DNA of 19,415 nt from JBBQWT01 sp038210375 (GTDB taxonomy: Bacteria > Acidobacteriota > Terriglobia > Terriglobales > Acidobacteriaceae): assembly GCA_038210375.1 (NCBI GenBank), contig JBBQWT010000037.1:1-19415 (forward strand), read 5' to 3'. Shown here one piece after another: positions 8,040-15,682 of this stretch (position 1 is the first letter of the stretch; each line of letters starts with the position of its first letter). The position numbers and the translations under genes were made by a program. A model generated the notes under the pieces. That model saw only the letters and a program-made list of their open reading frames with translations. It searched no databases and was not told where the DNA came from.

Positions 8040-8579
8040 ATGGAAGAAATCAAGAAAAGGATGGAAAAGGAGATTCGCAGCCTGGAGCATGAGCTCACGC
8101 TGGAATTGCCGCTGGAGATCAAGCGTGCCGCGGCCCTCGGCGACCTTTCAGAAAATGCCGAGTACCACATGGCCAAACAGCGCCAGGTCTTCGTCAACGC
8201 CCGCCTGGGACAGTTGAAAAAGCGCATGGGCGAGCTCGCCATGATCGATTTCACCAATCTTCCCAAAGACAAGATCGCCTTCGGCTCCACCGTGCGGGTC
8301 TATGATTCCTCCAAGAACGAAGAGATTGAATACAAGCTGGTGACCAGTGAAGAGGCCGACGTAACCAAGGGCATGATCTCCACCACGTCGCCCATCGGGC
8401 GCTGCCTCATGGGCAAGAAAGCGGGAGATTCAGCCACCGTCGTCACCCCCGGAGGCAGCCGCGAGCTTGAAATTCTGACCCTGCGCACCATTCACGACGA
8501 GGTGGGAGGAGCTGGACCAACGCATTTGGCAGAGGTTGCTGGGTGGTTCTGGGCGCTATCGTGCGCGGGCTGGCCCTGA
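8040..8579 (+). CDS. greA: Transcript cleavage factor GreA with a C-terminal read-on
   Basis: GreA enters the RNA polymerase secondary channel and stimulates cleavage of backtracked transcripts. The N-terminal antiparallel coiled coil carries the functional tip GDLSENAEYHMAKQRQ, and the C-terminal FKBP-like domain has FGSTVRVYDSS, ISTTSPIGRCLMGKKAGDSATVVTPGG and LEILTLRTIHDEV. GreA normally ends near residue 155-160, about here. In this sequence the frame reads on for another 26 residues (GGAGPTHLAEVAGWFWALS and so on) into the next gene in a different frame, giving 179 residues. The extension resembles nothing in the family and is probably fortuitous, or reflects a lost stop or an indel. AAGGA lies 11 nt upstream of the ATG, which is long but usable. 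Confidence 0.92.
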   Translation: MEEIKKRMEKEIRSLEHELTLELPLEIKRAAALGDLSENAEYHMAKQRQVFVNARLGQLKKRMGELAMIDFTNLPKDKIAFGSTVRVYDSSKNEEIEYKLVTSEEADVTKGMISTTSPIGRCLMGKKAGDSATVVTPGGSRELEILTLRTIHDEVGGAGPTHLAEVAGWFWALSCAGWP

Positions 8580-9139
8580 CTCGCATCTCCCCCAACGTGC
8601 TCACCTTCTTCGGCCTGGTGATCAACACCATTGCCGCTATCCTGTTCGGCTACGCCAAGGGCGAAAATCAGGCTCGCATGTTTCTCTATGCCGGGCTGGT
8701 CATCATCGGCGCCGGCATCTTTGACATGGTGGATGGCCGGGTGGCCCGCGCCACCAACCAGGTCACCCAGTTCGGCGCCTTCTTCGATTCGGTGGTGGAT
8801 CGCTACAGCGACGTGGTCCTGTTTTTTGGCATGCTGGTGTATTACGCCCGGGCCAACCGTTTCTTCTACGTGGTGCTGGTGGCGGTGGTGATGACCAGCT
8901 CGGTTATGGTCAGCTACACCCGGGCGCGTGCGGAATCGCTGATCGCGAGTTGCAAGGTGGGATTCATGGAACGGCCGGAGCGTATCGTCGCGGTCATCCT
9001 GGGAGCGCTGTTCAATCGCATGGCCCCCGTACTCTGGGTGCTGGCGGTCTTCTCTACCATCACCGTCATCCATCGCATTTCTTATACCTACCAGCAGACC
9101 AAATCCCTGCCTGCGCCGCTCCCGGACGCATCCCATTGA
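8543..9139 (+). CDS. CDP-alcohol phosphatidyltransferase family protein
   Basis: An integral membrane enzyme that moves a phosphatidyl group from CDP-diacylglycerol to an alcohol. The full signature is present: D-x2-DG-x2-AR-x8-G-x3-D-x3-D, seen as DMVDGRVARATNQ and then GAFFDSVVDRYSD. Hydrophobic helices surround it (NVLTFFGLVINTIAAILFGY, MFLYAGLVIIGAGIF, VVLFFGMLVYYA, FFYVVLVAVVMTSSVMVSY, VILGALFNRMAPVLWVLAVF). The acceptor alcohol is not readable; inositol phosphate and glycerol phosphate enzymes share the motif, and pgsA itself is separate at 15683. The GTG at 8543 lies inside greA's frame by 37 nt, has no clear ribosome binding site and is the first possible start after the stop at 8468. 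The residues just before it (WTNAFGRG) look like part of a protein, so the true N-terminus may be longer. It overlaps the next gene by 4 nt. Confidence 0.85.
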   Translation: MVLGAIVRGLALTRISPNVLTFFGLVINTIAAILFGYAKGENQARMFLYAGLVIIGAGIFDMVDGRVARATNQVTQFGAFFDSVVDRYSDVVLFFGMLVYYARANRFFYVVLVAVVMTSSVMVSYTRARAESLIASCKVGFMERPERIVAVILGALFNRMAPVLWVLAVFSTITVIHRISYTYQQTKSLPAPLPDASH

Positions 9140-10089
9140 GCGGCGAGAAACCCGCCGCACCCAATGTGCCGGTACTGGTGATTCACGGCGGCGCGTGGGC
9201 GATTCCCGATGACATGGTGGAAGCTCACCTGCATGGAGTGCGCGCCGCCATGACCGCCGGCTGGAATGTGCTGGAACGCGGCGGCTCGGCCCTCGACGCC
9301 GCGGAAAACGCGGTCGTGGTCATGGAAGACGATGAGGCCTTTGACGCCGGACGCGGCAGCTTTCTCAACCGCGAAGGCCACGTGCAGCTCGACGCCCTGA
9401 TCATGGATGGCGCCACCTTGCGAGCCGGCGGCGTGGCCTGCGTCGAGCGGCTGCGCAACCCCATCCGCGCGGCGCGGCTGGTGCTCGAAAAAAGCGAGCA
9501 CGTTTACCTGGTGAGCCGGGGCGCCGAACGCTTTGCCCATGAACATGGCATGGCGTTATGCGACAACGAAGACCTGGTGATTGACCGTGAGCGGGAGCGC
9601 TTGCGCCACCTGCAAAGCTCGCCGGGAACCGCGGAGCAGGCCTCGCAAACCGCCAGCGGGCCCGCCATCAGTGAGCGCGATCACGACACCGTGGGAGCGC
9701 TGGCCCTGGATAGCCAGGGCAAGCTGGCGGCCGCCACCTCCACCGGCGGCACGCTGAACAAGGCTTCGGGACGGGTGGGCGATTCCTCCATCATCGGCTC
9801 AGGATGCTACGCCGCCAACGAAAGCGCGGCGGTGTCATGCACCGGGTGGGGTGAACCCATCATGAAGCTGGTGCTGGGCAAATGGGCGGTAGATCGAGTC
9901 CAGTCCGGCGGGGAACCCCAGCAGGTTGCCGTGGCCGCCATCGCCTACCTGCAGTCTCGCCTCAACGGTCAGGGGGGAATGATCCTGCTGGATCCCGCGG
10001 GACGGTTCGGCGTCGCGCACAACACCCCTCGCATGGCCTGGGGTGTGAAGTCGCGTGCGCTGGACCAGGTTGGGATTACTCGGGGTTAA
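9136..10089 (+). CDS. Isoaspartyl peptidase/L-asparaginase (plant-type Ntn hydrolase)
   Basis: Hydrolyses isoaspartyl dipeptides and/or asparagine. The proenzyme cleaves itself into two chains. The alpha chain begins with VLVIHGGAW and has LERGGSALDAAENAVVVMEDDEAFDAGRGSFLNREGHVQLDA (in pieces) and MDGATLRAGGVACVERLRNPI. A variable acidic linker ends in SERDHDTVGALALD, where Thr185 (counted from 9136) would be the autocatalytic nucleophile. The beta chain continues AAATSTGGTLNKASGRVGDSSIIGSGCYA. The length of 317 matches the family. The TTG at 9136 is chosen because it overlaps the preceding TGA and yields the normal N-terminus; the frame is open much further upstream inside the phosphatidyltransferase gene, but that part looks non-coding. 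No good ribosome binding site is visible, so translation is probably coupled. Confidence 0.88.
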   Translation: MSGEKPAAPNVPVLVIHGGAWAIPDDMVEAHLHGVRAAMTAGWNVLERGGSALDAAENAVVVMEDDEAFDAGRGSFLNREGHVQLDALIMDGATLRAGGVACVERLRNPIRAARLVLEKSEHVYLVSRGAERFAHEHGMALCDNEDLVIDRERERLRHLQSSPGTAEQASQTASGPAISERDHDTVGALALDSQGKLAAATSTGGTLNKASGRVGDSSIIGSGCYAANESAAVSCTGWGEPIMKLVLGKWAVDRVQSGGEPQQVAVAAIAYLQSRLNGQGGMILLDPAGRFGVAHNTPRMAWGVKSRALDQVGITRG

Positions 10090-10158
10090 CCAGCAGCAAG
10101 ATTCAGAGCAGGATGGCGCCCTATAGTTGATGGCATCATCCAAAAAAGAAAGCGAGCC

Positions 10159-10530
10159 ATGTCCATGACATCAAACCCTGATTCTTCCAGTCAACCCCTG
10201 GCGCGACGGACCTGCGTCCCGTGCAAGGGATATATTCCCCCGCTGCAAGGCGCCGCGCTGGCGCAATTTTCCGCCGAATTGCCGCGCTGGAAGGTGATTG
10301 AAGATCACCACATCGAAAAGGACTTCGAGTTCTCTGATTTCCGAACGGCGCTGAATTTTGTGCAGCAGGTGGGCGACGTGGCCGAAGAGCAGGGCCATCA
10401 TCCCGATATACTTCTGCGCTGGGGCAAGGTGAAGATCACGATTTACACCCATAAAATTGAAGGGCTGTCGGAAAGTGATTTCATTCTGGGCGCAAAGATC
10501 GACGAAATTCCCCGAACTTCCGGTCGGTAA
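10159..10530 (+). CDS. phhB: 4a-hydroxytetrahydrobiopterin (pterin-4a-carbinolamine) dehydratase
   Basis: Dehydrates the 4a-carbinolamine form of a pterin cofactor. The signature EEQGHHPDILLRWGKVKITIYTH followed by GLSESDFILGAKID is intact (quoted in two parts), with the catalytic HHP pair and the later His of TH. The N-terminal part, TCVPCKGYIPPLQG, matches the CxPC start typical of bacterial members. At 123 residues it is slightly longer than the usual 95-115. No aromatic amino-acid hydroxylase is nearby, so the physiological substrate is open; many bacteria carry the dehydratase without phhA. Two ATGs (10159 and 10165) are possible starts behind GAAAGCGAG. trpG begins 10 nt after its stop. 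Confidence 0.9.
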   Translation: MSMTSNPDSSSQPLARRTCVPCKGYIPPLQGAALAQFSAELPRWKVIEDHHIEKDFEFSDFRTALNFVQQVGDVAEEQGHHPDILLRWGKVKITIYTHKIEGLSESDFILGAKIDEIPRTSGR

Positions 10531-10539
10531 GAACGCTGA

Positions 10540-11115
10540 ATGATCCTGGTTCTTGATAATTACGACTCTTTCACCTACAACCTGGTGCAGTACCTGGGAG
10601 AACTGGGAGCGCGGATCGAAGTCCGGCGCAACGACCAGGTCACGGTGCAGGATGTGGCCGCGCTCCACCCCGAACGCATCGTGATTTCGCCCGGCCCGTG
10701 CACTCCCGCGGAAGCCGGCATCAGCGTGGAATTGATCCGCTATTTTGCGGGCAAAGTTCCCCTGCTGGGAGTTTGCCTGGGGCACCAGGCCCTGGGAGAG
10801 GCCTTCGGAGCCAAGGTGGTGCGGGCACGGCAACTGATGCATGGCAAGACCAGCCAGGTGGTGCATGACGGCAAGACCATCTTTCGCGGCATTCCATCGC
10901 CGCTCACCGCCAACCGTTACCATTCACTGATGGTTGAGGAAAAGGGCCTGCCCGCCGAGCTGGAAATCACCGCCACCGCAATCGAGAGCGATGGCTCGCG
11001 GGTGATCATGGGCCTGCGGCACCGCAAATTTCCGCTGGAAGGAGTGCAATTCCATCCCGAAAGCGTGTTGACCCCGCAGGGCAAGCAGATCATTGGAAAC
11101 TTTTTGGGGATTTAG
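10540..11115 (+). CDS. trpG: Anthranilate/aminodeoxychorismate synthase glutaminase subunit (TrpG/PabA)
   Basis: A class I glutamine amidotransferase that supplies ammonia to TrpE, and in many bacteria also to PabB for folate. Family landmarks are ILVLDNYDSFTYNLVQYL at the start, ISPGPCTPAEAG (oxyanion region), the nucleophile elbow GVCLGHQALGEAFG with Cys79, and VQFHPESVLTP with His172 and Glu174 completing the triad. The length of 191 is normal. Its likely partner trpE lies across a 500 nt repeat-filled gap on the other strand, so the two subunits are not co-transcribed here. As no pabB is present in the window, an amphibolic TrpG/PabA role is possible. The ribosome binding site is weak, and it closely follows phhB. 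Confidence 0.92.
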   Translation: MILVLDNYDSFTYNLVQYLGELGARIEVRRNDQVTVQDVAALHPERIVISPGPCTPAEAGISVELIRYFAGKVPLLGVCLGHQALGEAFGAKVVRARQLMHGKTSQVVHDGKTIFRGIPSPLTANRYHSLMVEEKGLPAELEITATAIESDGSRVIMGLRHRKFPLEGVQFHPESVLTPQGKQIIGNFLGI

Positions 11116-11613
11116 AACAGGCGCTCAGTAGTTATATCCGCGAATGCAGTTACCTCTCGATCAGCCCACGTTGCATATGGAATTGTCTTTTTATATGAAT
11201 CGTCTTTCCGACTCATATGAATTGTCGTTCCGAGCGCAGCCGAGGAACCCTTTGTTTCCTCTAAGTGGATAGGAATGTCAGCTTGAATTATATGGGTTCA
11301 CCGGGCCTTCGAACGGGTTCTACGCGCAGCCTGCCTTTGATCTTCCCGGTACAGCAGGAAATCTTCCAGCGTTTTACTTAGATCATGCAAGTGGGGATTC
11401 GTGCTGCGCTAAGCGCGAAGGTATTGTTTCCTTCCGTCGGTAGAAGTCAAAGGCAGGCTACGCGTAGAACCTGAGCGTCGATTCTTTTGAATCTGCGCGC
11501 GGGCCGGTTGGGCGGGTGGAGTAAAGGAAACAAAAGGTTCCTCGGCTGCCGCTCGGAATGACAATTCATGTAAAACGCGTAGTTCTTTTCAGGTGGACGA
11601 ATAAACGTGCCCC
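11116..11613. other. Gene-free gap between convergent trpG and trpE
   Basis: No convincing gene lies in these roughly 500 nt. The gap holds three degenerate copies of an 18-22 nt unit (from 11174 to about 11235: catatggaattgtc, tatatgaatcgtc, catatgaattgtc) leading into a large nested inverted repeat (11214-11570). The remaining short stretches at either end show nothing I can identify. Confidence 0.7.
11214..11570. repeat. Nested inverted-repeat (foldback) element
   Basis: The outer arms 11214-11260 and 11525-11570 are inverted copies, about 46 nt each, differing by four small changes. Their core, TTCCGAGCGCAGCCGAGGAA, belongs to a type of intergenic repeat that I recall as widespread in acidobacterial and some other genomes. 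The inner arms 11316-11340 and 11447-11471 match in 24 of 25 positions, inverted. The roughly 106 nt core between the inner arms may fold further. No transposase is encoded, so this is a non-autonomous REP/MITE-like unit. Its place between two converging genes means it could also stop transcription from both sides. Confidence 0.85.
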
Positions 11614-13094
11614 TACCTCCGGCACGCTTCCACCGCCGCCAGCAACGCGCGCGCCTTGTTGAGCGACTCCTGGTATTCGCTCTCCGGATCAGAATCGGCC
11701 ACAATCCCGGCGCCCGCTTGTATGTGCGCGGTGCGGCCCTGGGTCACCATGGTGCGGATGGCGATGCATGAATCGAGGTTGCCGGCAAAGTCGGCGTACA
11801 GGATGGCGCCTCCATAAACCCCGCGCCGCACCGGCTCCAGCTCTTCGATGATCTCCATGGCGCGCACCTTGGGGGCGCCGCTCAGAGTGCCCGCCGGAAA
11901 GCATGCGGCAAACGCATCCATCGCGCTGAACTCGGGACGCAGCGTCGCTTCCAGCGATGACACCAGGTGCATCACGTGAGAGTAGCGCTCCACGACCTTG
12001 AGGTCGCGCACCTTCACCGAGCCGTATTCACTCACCCGGCCCAGGTCATTGCGTCCCAGGTCCACCAGCATCACGTGCTCGGCGCCTTCTTTCTCGTCGC
12101 CCCGCAGCTCCGCTTCGAGGCGCAGGTCCTCCTCTTCGCCCGACCCTCGCGGGCGCGTGCCCGCAATGGGGCGGTAGTTCAGCTTGCGGCCCTTTACCTT
12201 CACCAGCATCTCCGGGGAGGAGCCCAGCACGGTGGTGTTGCCCATGCGCAGGAAATACATGTAAGGCGAGGGATTAATGGTGCGCAGCGCGCGGTAGATT
12301 TCCAGCGGCGGCACTTCCGGTTCCAGGTCTAGCCGCAGCGATAGCACCGCCTGAAAGATGTCCCCCGCGGAAATATATTCCTTCACGCGCCGCACCCCGG
12401 CTTTGAACTGCTTGCGGGTGGTCTGCGCCCGCACCTGCAAAGGCCGGCGATTGCCGCGTGTTTTCGCCTGGCGGGGAAGCGGGCCGGCCAGCTTCTTCTC
12501 GATGATCGCGGTGTCGCGTACCGCCCGGTCGTAGGCCTGGCGTACCCCGTCGCGCCGCACGTCGGCGGCGGCGATGATGTGGATCTGGTGGCGGACGTGA
12601 TCGAAAGCCAGCAGGCGGTCGAAGAACATCAACTGGCAATCCGGAAGATCAAGGTCCCGGCGCGCGTGTTCCGGCAGATTTTCCAGCTGGCGCACCACGT
12701 CGTAGGCAAAATATCCCACCGCGCCGCTGGTGAACGGCGGCAAGCCGGGGACCTGCGCCGGGCTGTGCTCCCCCAGCAGGCGGCGAACCACTTCGAAAAT
12801 GTTGCCCTGGGTGCGGGTGCGGGTAACCCGTCCGGAAACACCGCGGCGCTCGATCACGACGTTACCATCGCGCGATTGCACGGTCATGTAGGGGCGGAAG
12901 CCGAGGAAGGTGTATCTGCCGATTTTCTCGCCGCCCTCGACCGACTCCAGCAGGAAAGAATAGGGTTCGCCCGTGGCCACTCGCAGAAAGGCGGAAAGCG
13001 GCGTCAGCAGATCTGCCGGCACGGTGCGCGAAACCGGCGCCAGTGACGAGTTGCGCGCCAGTTTTTTGAATTCGGCAAAGTTCGGAGTCACCAT
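11613..13094 (-). CDS. trpE: Anthranilate synthase component I
   Basis: Makes anthranilate from chorismate with ammonia from TrpG, the first step of tryptophan synthesis. The N-terminal LLESVEGGEKIGRYTFLG contains the LLES motif that forms the tryptophan feedback site. The chorismate-binding domain has SAGDIFQAVLSLR, SPYMYFLRMGNTTVLGSSPE, PIAGTRPRG, DEKEGAEHVMLVDLGRNDLG, FPAGTLSGAPKVRAMEIIEELEP and GAGIVADSDPESEYQE. PIAGT, with Ala where PabB has Lys (PIKGT), favours anthranilate synthase over aminodeoxychorismate synthase. The length of 493 is normal. The ATG at 13094 has only a weak GAG-rich site upstream. It stands alone: no other trp genes follow in the window, and it faces trpG. Confidence 0.95.
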   Translation of the reverse strand: MVTPNFAEFKKLARNSSLAPVSRTVPADLLTPLSAFLRVATGEPYSFLLESVEGGEKIGRYTFLGFRPYMTVQSRDGNVVIERRGVSGRVTRTRTQGNIFEVVRRLLGEHSPAQVPGLPPFTSGAVGYFAYDVVRQLENLPEHARRDLDLPDCQLMFFDRLLAFDHVRHQIHIIAAADVRRDGVRQAYDRAVRDTAIIEKKLAGPLPRQAKTRGNRRPLQVRAQTTRKQFKAGVRRVKEYISAGDIFQAVLSLRLDLEPEVPPLEIYRALRTINPSPYMYFLRMGNTTVLGSSPEMLVKVKGRKLNYRPIAGTRPRGSGEEEDLRLEAELRGDEKEGAEHVMLVDLGRNDLGRVSEYGSVKVRDLKVVERYSHVMHLVSSLEATLRPEFSAMDAFAACFPAGTLSGAPKVRAMEIIEELEPVRRGVYGGAILYADFAGNLDSCIAIRTMVTQGRTAHIQAGAGIVADSDPESEYQESLNKARALLAAVEACRR

Positions 13095-13295
13095 CGGAGT
13101 CTCATGATACTGGTATCCCGGCAGATCGCCCGAACATGGCTTGATACTTTCCCCAATCCGATTGCCCCTTGAAAATCGTACGCGGATTACTAAAGTATTC
13201 TTTTTAAACGCCCTTTTGGCATATACTGCTTAAACTTTGCGAAACTAAAACCGCTGGATGGAAACATGCCATCAGCGCCTGAGGAGTCGAGTCTG
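13095..13295. promoter_or_regulatory. Divergent control region between trpE and the MBL-fold gene
   Basis: A 200 nt AT-richer gap that should hold promoters for both flanking genes. Toward the MBL gene I see TATACT at 13222-13227 with a poor -35, and an alternative TTGAAA (13169-13174), 16 nt, TAAAGT (13191-13196). Toward trpE nothing stands out. No leader peptide rich in Trp and no attenuator hairpin were found on the trpE side. Confidence 0.3.
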
Positions 13296-14114
13296 ATGCT
13301 GGCGAGATTCTGGGGTGTACGAGGTTCGACCCCCACCCCTCAGGCTGATAATTTAAGGTACGGCGGCAACACATCCTGCGTGGAAGTCCGCATCAACGAC
13401 CAGATTTATATTTTTGATTGCGGCACCGGTTTTCGCAACCTGGGCAAGCAGCTGGTCAAGGAATTTGCCGGCCGTCCCATGAACGCCCATGTTTTTCTTT
13501 CCCATTTCCACTGGGACCACATCCAGGGCATCCCTTTCTTTACCCCGCTCTATAACAGCCGCGATAATTATTTCTTTTTCCATTCCTCCAGCCGCAGCCG
13601 CTCGCTGCAGCGCGCCATCGAAGAACAGATGTCCGACCCTTATTTTCCCGTGGACATGAGCGAGATGGCGGCGCACCGCAATTTTTATGATATCGAAGAA
13701 GACCGCATTGCGTTCGACGATTGCGTCATCCAGTCCATGTGGCTGAACCATCCCCAGGGATGTTTGGGCTTCCGCATCGAAGCCGGCGGCAAGGTGCTGG
13801 TCTATGCCACCGACAATGAACCCGGGCACCCGGTCTTTGACAAGAACGTGCGCGCGCTGGCCGAAGGCGCCGACGTGCTGATTTACGATGCCCAATACCT
13901 GCCCGAGGAATATACCGCCGCCAAAAAGGGCTGGGGGCACAGTCACTGGCGCGAGGCCGTGGACATCGTGCTGGAAAGCGGCGCCAAGGAACTTATTCTC
14001 TTTCACCATGATCCCGATCACACCGACGCCGTGATCGATAAGCTCGTGGGCGCCGCCCGGGAGTACTATCCGAAGGTGCGTGCCGCCTCCGAAGGAATGG
14101 AAATCCTGCTATAG
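13296..14114 (+). CDS. MBL-fold metallo-hydrolase
   Basis: A metallo-beta-lactamase-fold hydrolase of the group beginning FWGVRGSTPTP and YGGNTSCVEV. Substrates of this group are mostly unknown; phosphodiester or cyclic nucleotide hydrolysis has been proposed for relatives. The metal-binding motif is LSHFHWDH (His70, His72, Asp74, His75), followed by a later His in NHPQG, the bridging Asp in YATDNEPGH and the C-terminal LFHHDPDHTD. The insert WGHSHWREAVDIV is typical of the group. I start it at the ATG at 13296, which has GAGGAG 9 nt upstream and yields MLARFWGVRGS, as relatives begin. An ATG at 13266 would add ten unconserved residues. It is divergent from trpE and cytosolic, with no signal peptide. 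Confidence 0.88.
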   Translation: MLARFWGVRGSTPTPQADNLRYGGNTSCVEVRINDQIYIFDCGTGFRNLGKQLVKEFAGRPMNAHVFLSHFHWDHIQGIPFFTPLYNSRDNYFFFHSSSRSRSLQRAIEEQMSDPYFPVDMSEMAAHRNFYDIEEDRIAFDDCVIQSMWLNHPQGCLGFRIEAGGKVLVYATDNEPGHPVFDKNVRALAEGADVLIYDAQYLPEEYTAAKKGWGHSHWREAVDIVLESGAKELILFHHDPDHTDAVIDKLVGAAREYYPKVRAASEGMEILL

Positions 14115-14272
14115 AAACGGGCGGCCGGTGATCCCCGGTTTCCCTGTCCAAATATCGAATGCTCCCTCGAATCAAAGATGTGCAGAAGCGCCGCCGCGCG
14201 GCATCATGCGGCTCGCTCTTTAATCACTTGCCAGTTGGCCGTGCCCACCGCGTTGCGCTCCTGGAAAATCAT

Positions 14273-14303
14273 GCCGCGGCCTCAGGCCGCAGGCAGATTT
14301 TTT
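14273..14303 (+). terminator. Intrinsic terminator or attenuator just before gdhA
   Basis: GCC plus GCGGCC (14273-14281) pairs through a TCA loop with GGCCGC plus GGC (14285-14294), with one bulged A at 14291. Six T follow at 14298-14303. The gdhA ribosome binding site begins only 17 nt later. It may end the MBL transcript, or act on gdhA's own leader. Confidence 0.5.
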
Positions 14304-14328
14304 GTCATTTGCCGAATTCGGAGAAACC

Positions 14329-15594
14329 ATGAGAACCATCTCGCTCGAAGAGGAAAATAATCCGTGGGAAGCGCAAGCTGCCCGGTTTGATCTGGCCGCC
14401 AAGAAACTCGATCTCGATGAAGGCCTGTGGAAGGTGTTGCGCTACCCCAACCGCGAGCTGATCCTGCACATTCCGGTCATGATGGATGACGGCCGCATCG
14501 AGGTCTTCACCGGCTTCCGGGTGCAGCATTCCATCGCCCGCGGACCTTCCAAGGGCGGCATCCGTTATTCGCCCGAAGTCACTCTCGATGAAATTCGCGC
14601 GCTGGCTAGTTGGATGACGTGGAAATGCGCGGTGGTCAACATTCCTTTCGGCGGCGCCAAGGGCGGAATCATCTGCGACCCCAAGAAGATGTCGATGGGC
14701 GAACTGGAGCGCATGACCCGGCGCTACACCGCGGAGATGGTGGAATTCATCGGCCCGGAAAAAGATGTGCCCGCGCCCGACGTCAACACCAACGAACAGG
14801 TGATGGCGTGGATGATGGACACCTATTCCATGCACATGCGGCAGACCGTCACCGCGGTGGTGACCGGCAAGCCCCTCAACATCGGAGGCTCGCGCGGACG
14901 CCGCGAAGCCACCGGCCGCGGCCTCATGATCGTTTGCGATGAGGCCCTCAAGAAGCTGGGAATGTCACGCGACGGCACCAGCGTGATCATCCAGGGGTTC
15001 GGCAACGTGGGTTCGAACGCCGCCAAGCTGATGTCCGACGCCGGTTACAAGGTCATCGGCATCGCCGAGTTTGACGGCGGCCTGTACAACACCAACGGCA
15101 TTGATGTGGATGCGCTGCTCGAGCACCGCCAGCGCACCGGCACGGTCACCGGCTTTGCCGGCGCGGAAAATGCGGCCCCCGCTGAATTGCTCACCAGCGC
15201 GTGCGACATCCTGATTCCTGCCGCCATCGAGAACGTAATCACCAGCCGCAACGCCGACAAGATCAAGGCGCGCATTTTGTGCGAAGGCGCCAACGGTCCC
15301 ACCACGTCGGTGGCGGACGACATCCTGGCCGACAAGCAGGTATTTGTCATTCCCGACATCCTGGCCAATGCCGGCGGCGTTACCGCGTCTTATTTTGAAT
15401 GGGTGCAGGACCGCCAGGGCTTCTTCTGGAAGGAAGCGGTGGTCAATGAGCAGCTGGAAAGCATCCTGGTAGATGCCTTTGACGACGTGGCCCGCTATGC
15501 CGAGACCCATAACGTCAACAATCGCATCGCCGCCTACATGCTCGCCGTGGATCGCGTGGCTTTCACCATTAAACAGCGCGGAATCTACGCCTGA
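14329..15594 (+). CDS. gdhA: Glutamate dehydrogenase (Glu/Leu/Phe/Val dehydrogenase family)
   Basis: Interconverts glutamate and 2-oxoglutarate plus ammonia, linking carbon and nitrogen metabolism in the cytosol. Key residues keep the spacing known from the Clostridium enzyme: Lys75 in GPSKGGIRY, Lys99 in TWKCAVVN, catalytic Lys111 in PFGGAKGGI and Asp151 in PAPDVNTNEQ. The Rossmann domain has IIQGFGNVGSNAAKL, and the acidic AEFDGG at the end of the second strand suggests a preference for NAD. The C-terminal DILANAGGVTASYFEW is conserved. The start is the ATG at 14329 with GGAG 5 nt upstream, giving 421 residues, the usual hexameric small type. The frame is open to a TTG at 14302, but that lies inside the terminator T-run. 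A hairpin follows its stop, before pgsA. Confidence 0.95.
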   Translation: MRTISLEEENNPWEAQAARFDLAAKKLDLDEGLWKVLRYPNRELILHIPVMMDDGRIEVFTGFRVQHSIARGPSKGGIRYSPEVTLDEIRALASWMTWKCAVVNIPFGGAKGGIICDPKKMSMGELERMTRRYTAEMVEFIGPEKDVPAPDVNTNEQVMAWMMDTYSMHMRQTVTAVVTGKPLNIGGSRGRREATGRGLMIVCDEALKKLGMSRDGTSVIIQGFGNVGSNAAKLMSDAGYKVIGIAEFDGGLYNTNGIDVDALLEHRQRTGTVTGFAGAENAAPAELLTSACDILIPAAIENVITSRNADKIKARILCEGANGPTTSVADDILADKQVFVIPDILANAGGVTASYFEWVQDRQGFFWKEAVVNEQLESILVDAFDDVARYAETHNVNNRIAAYMLAVDRVAFTIKQRGIYA

Positions 15595-15630
15595 ACCGGG
15601 GCCTGCCGCGCATCGGCCCGCTCCCGCGGT

Positions 15631-15664
15631 CGAGGGTTCGTCGCTGCGCCATTGATAACCCTCG
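15631..15664. terminator. Hairpin between gdhA and pgsA
   Basis: CGAGGGTT (15631-15638) is the inverted complement of AACCCTCG (15657-15664), with 18 nt between. It lies in the 88 nt gap after the gdhA stop. There is no T-tract, so it may be a weak terminator or a leader structure whose 3' arm ends just before the pgsA ribosome binding site. Confidence 0.35.
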
Positions 15665-15682
15665 CGCCGGAGAGCATAATCA

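Noticed and set aside
13216..13231. TTGGCATATACTGCTT resembling a sigma-54 -24/-12 promoter before the MBL gene
   Set aside because: The GG and GC doublets are 10 nt apart instead of the required 12, a spacing sigma-54 does not tolerate.
14112..14150. Terminator directly after the MBL gene (CCGG repeats around 14122-14137)
   Set aside because: The arms pair only over four or five bases with mismatches, and no T-run follows.
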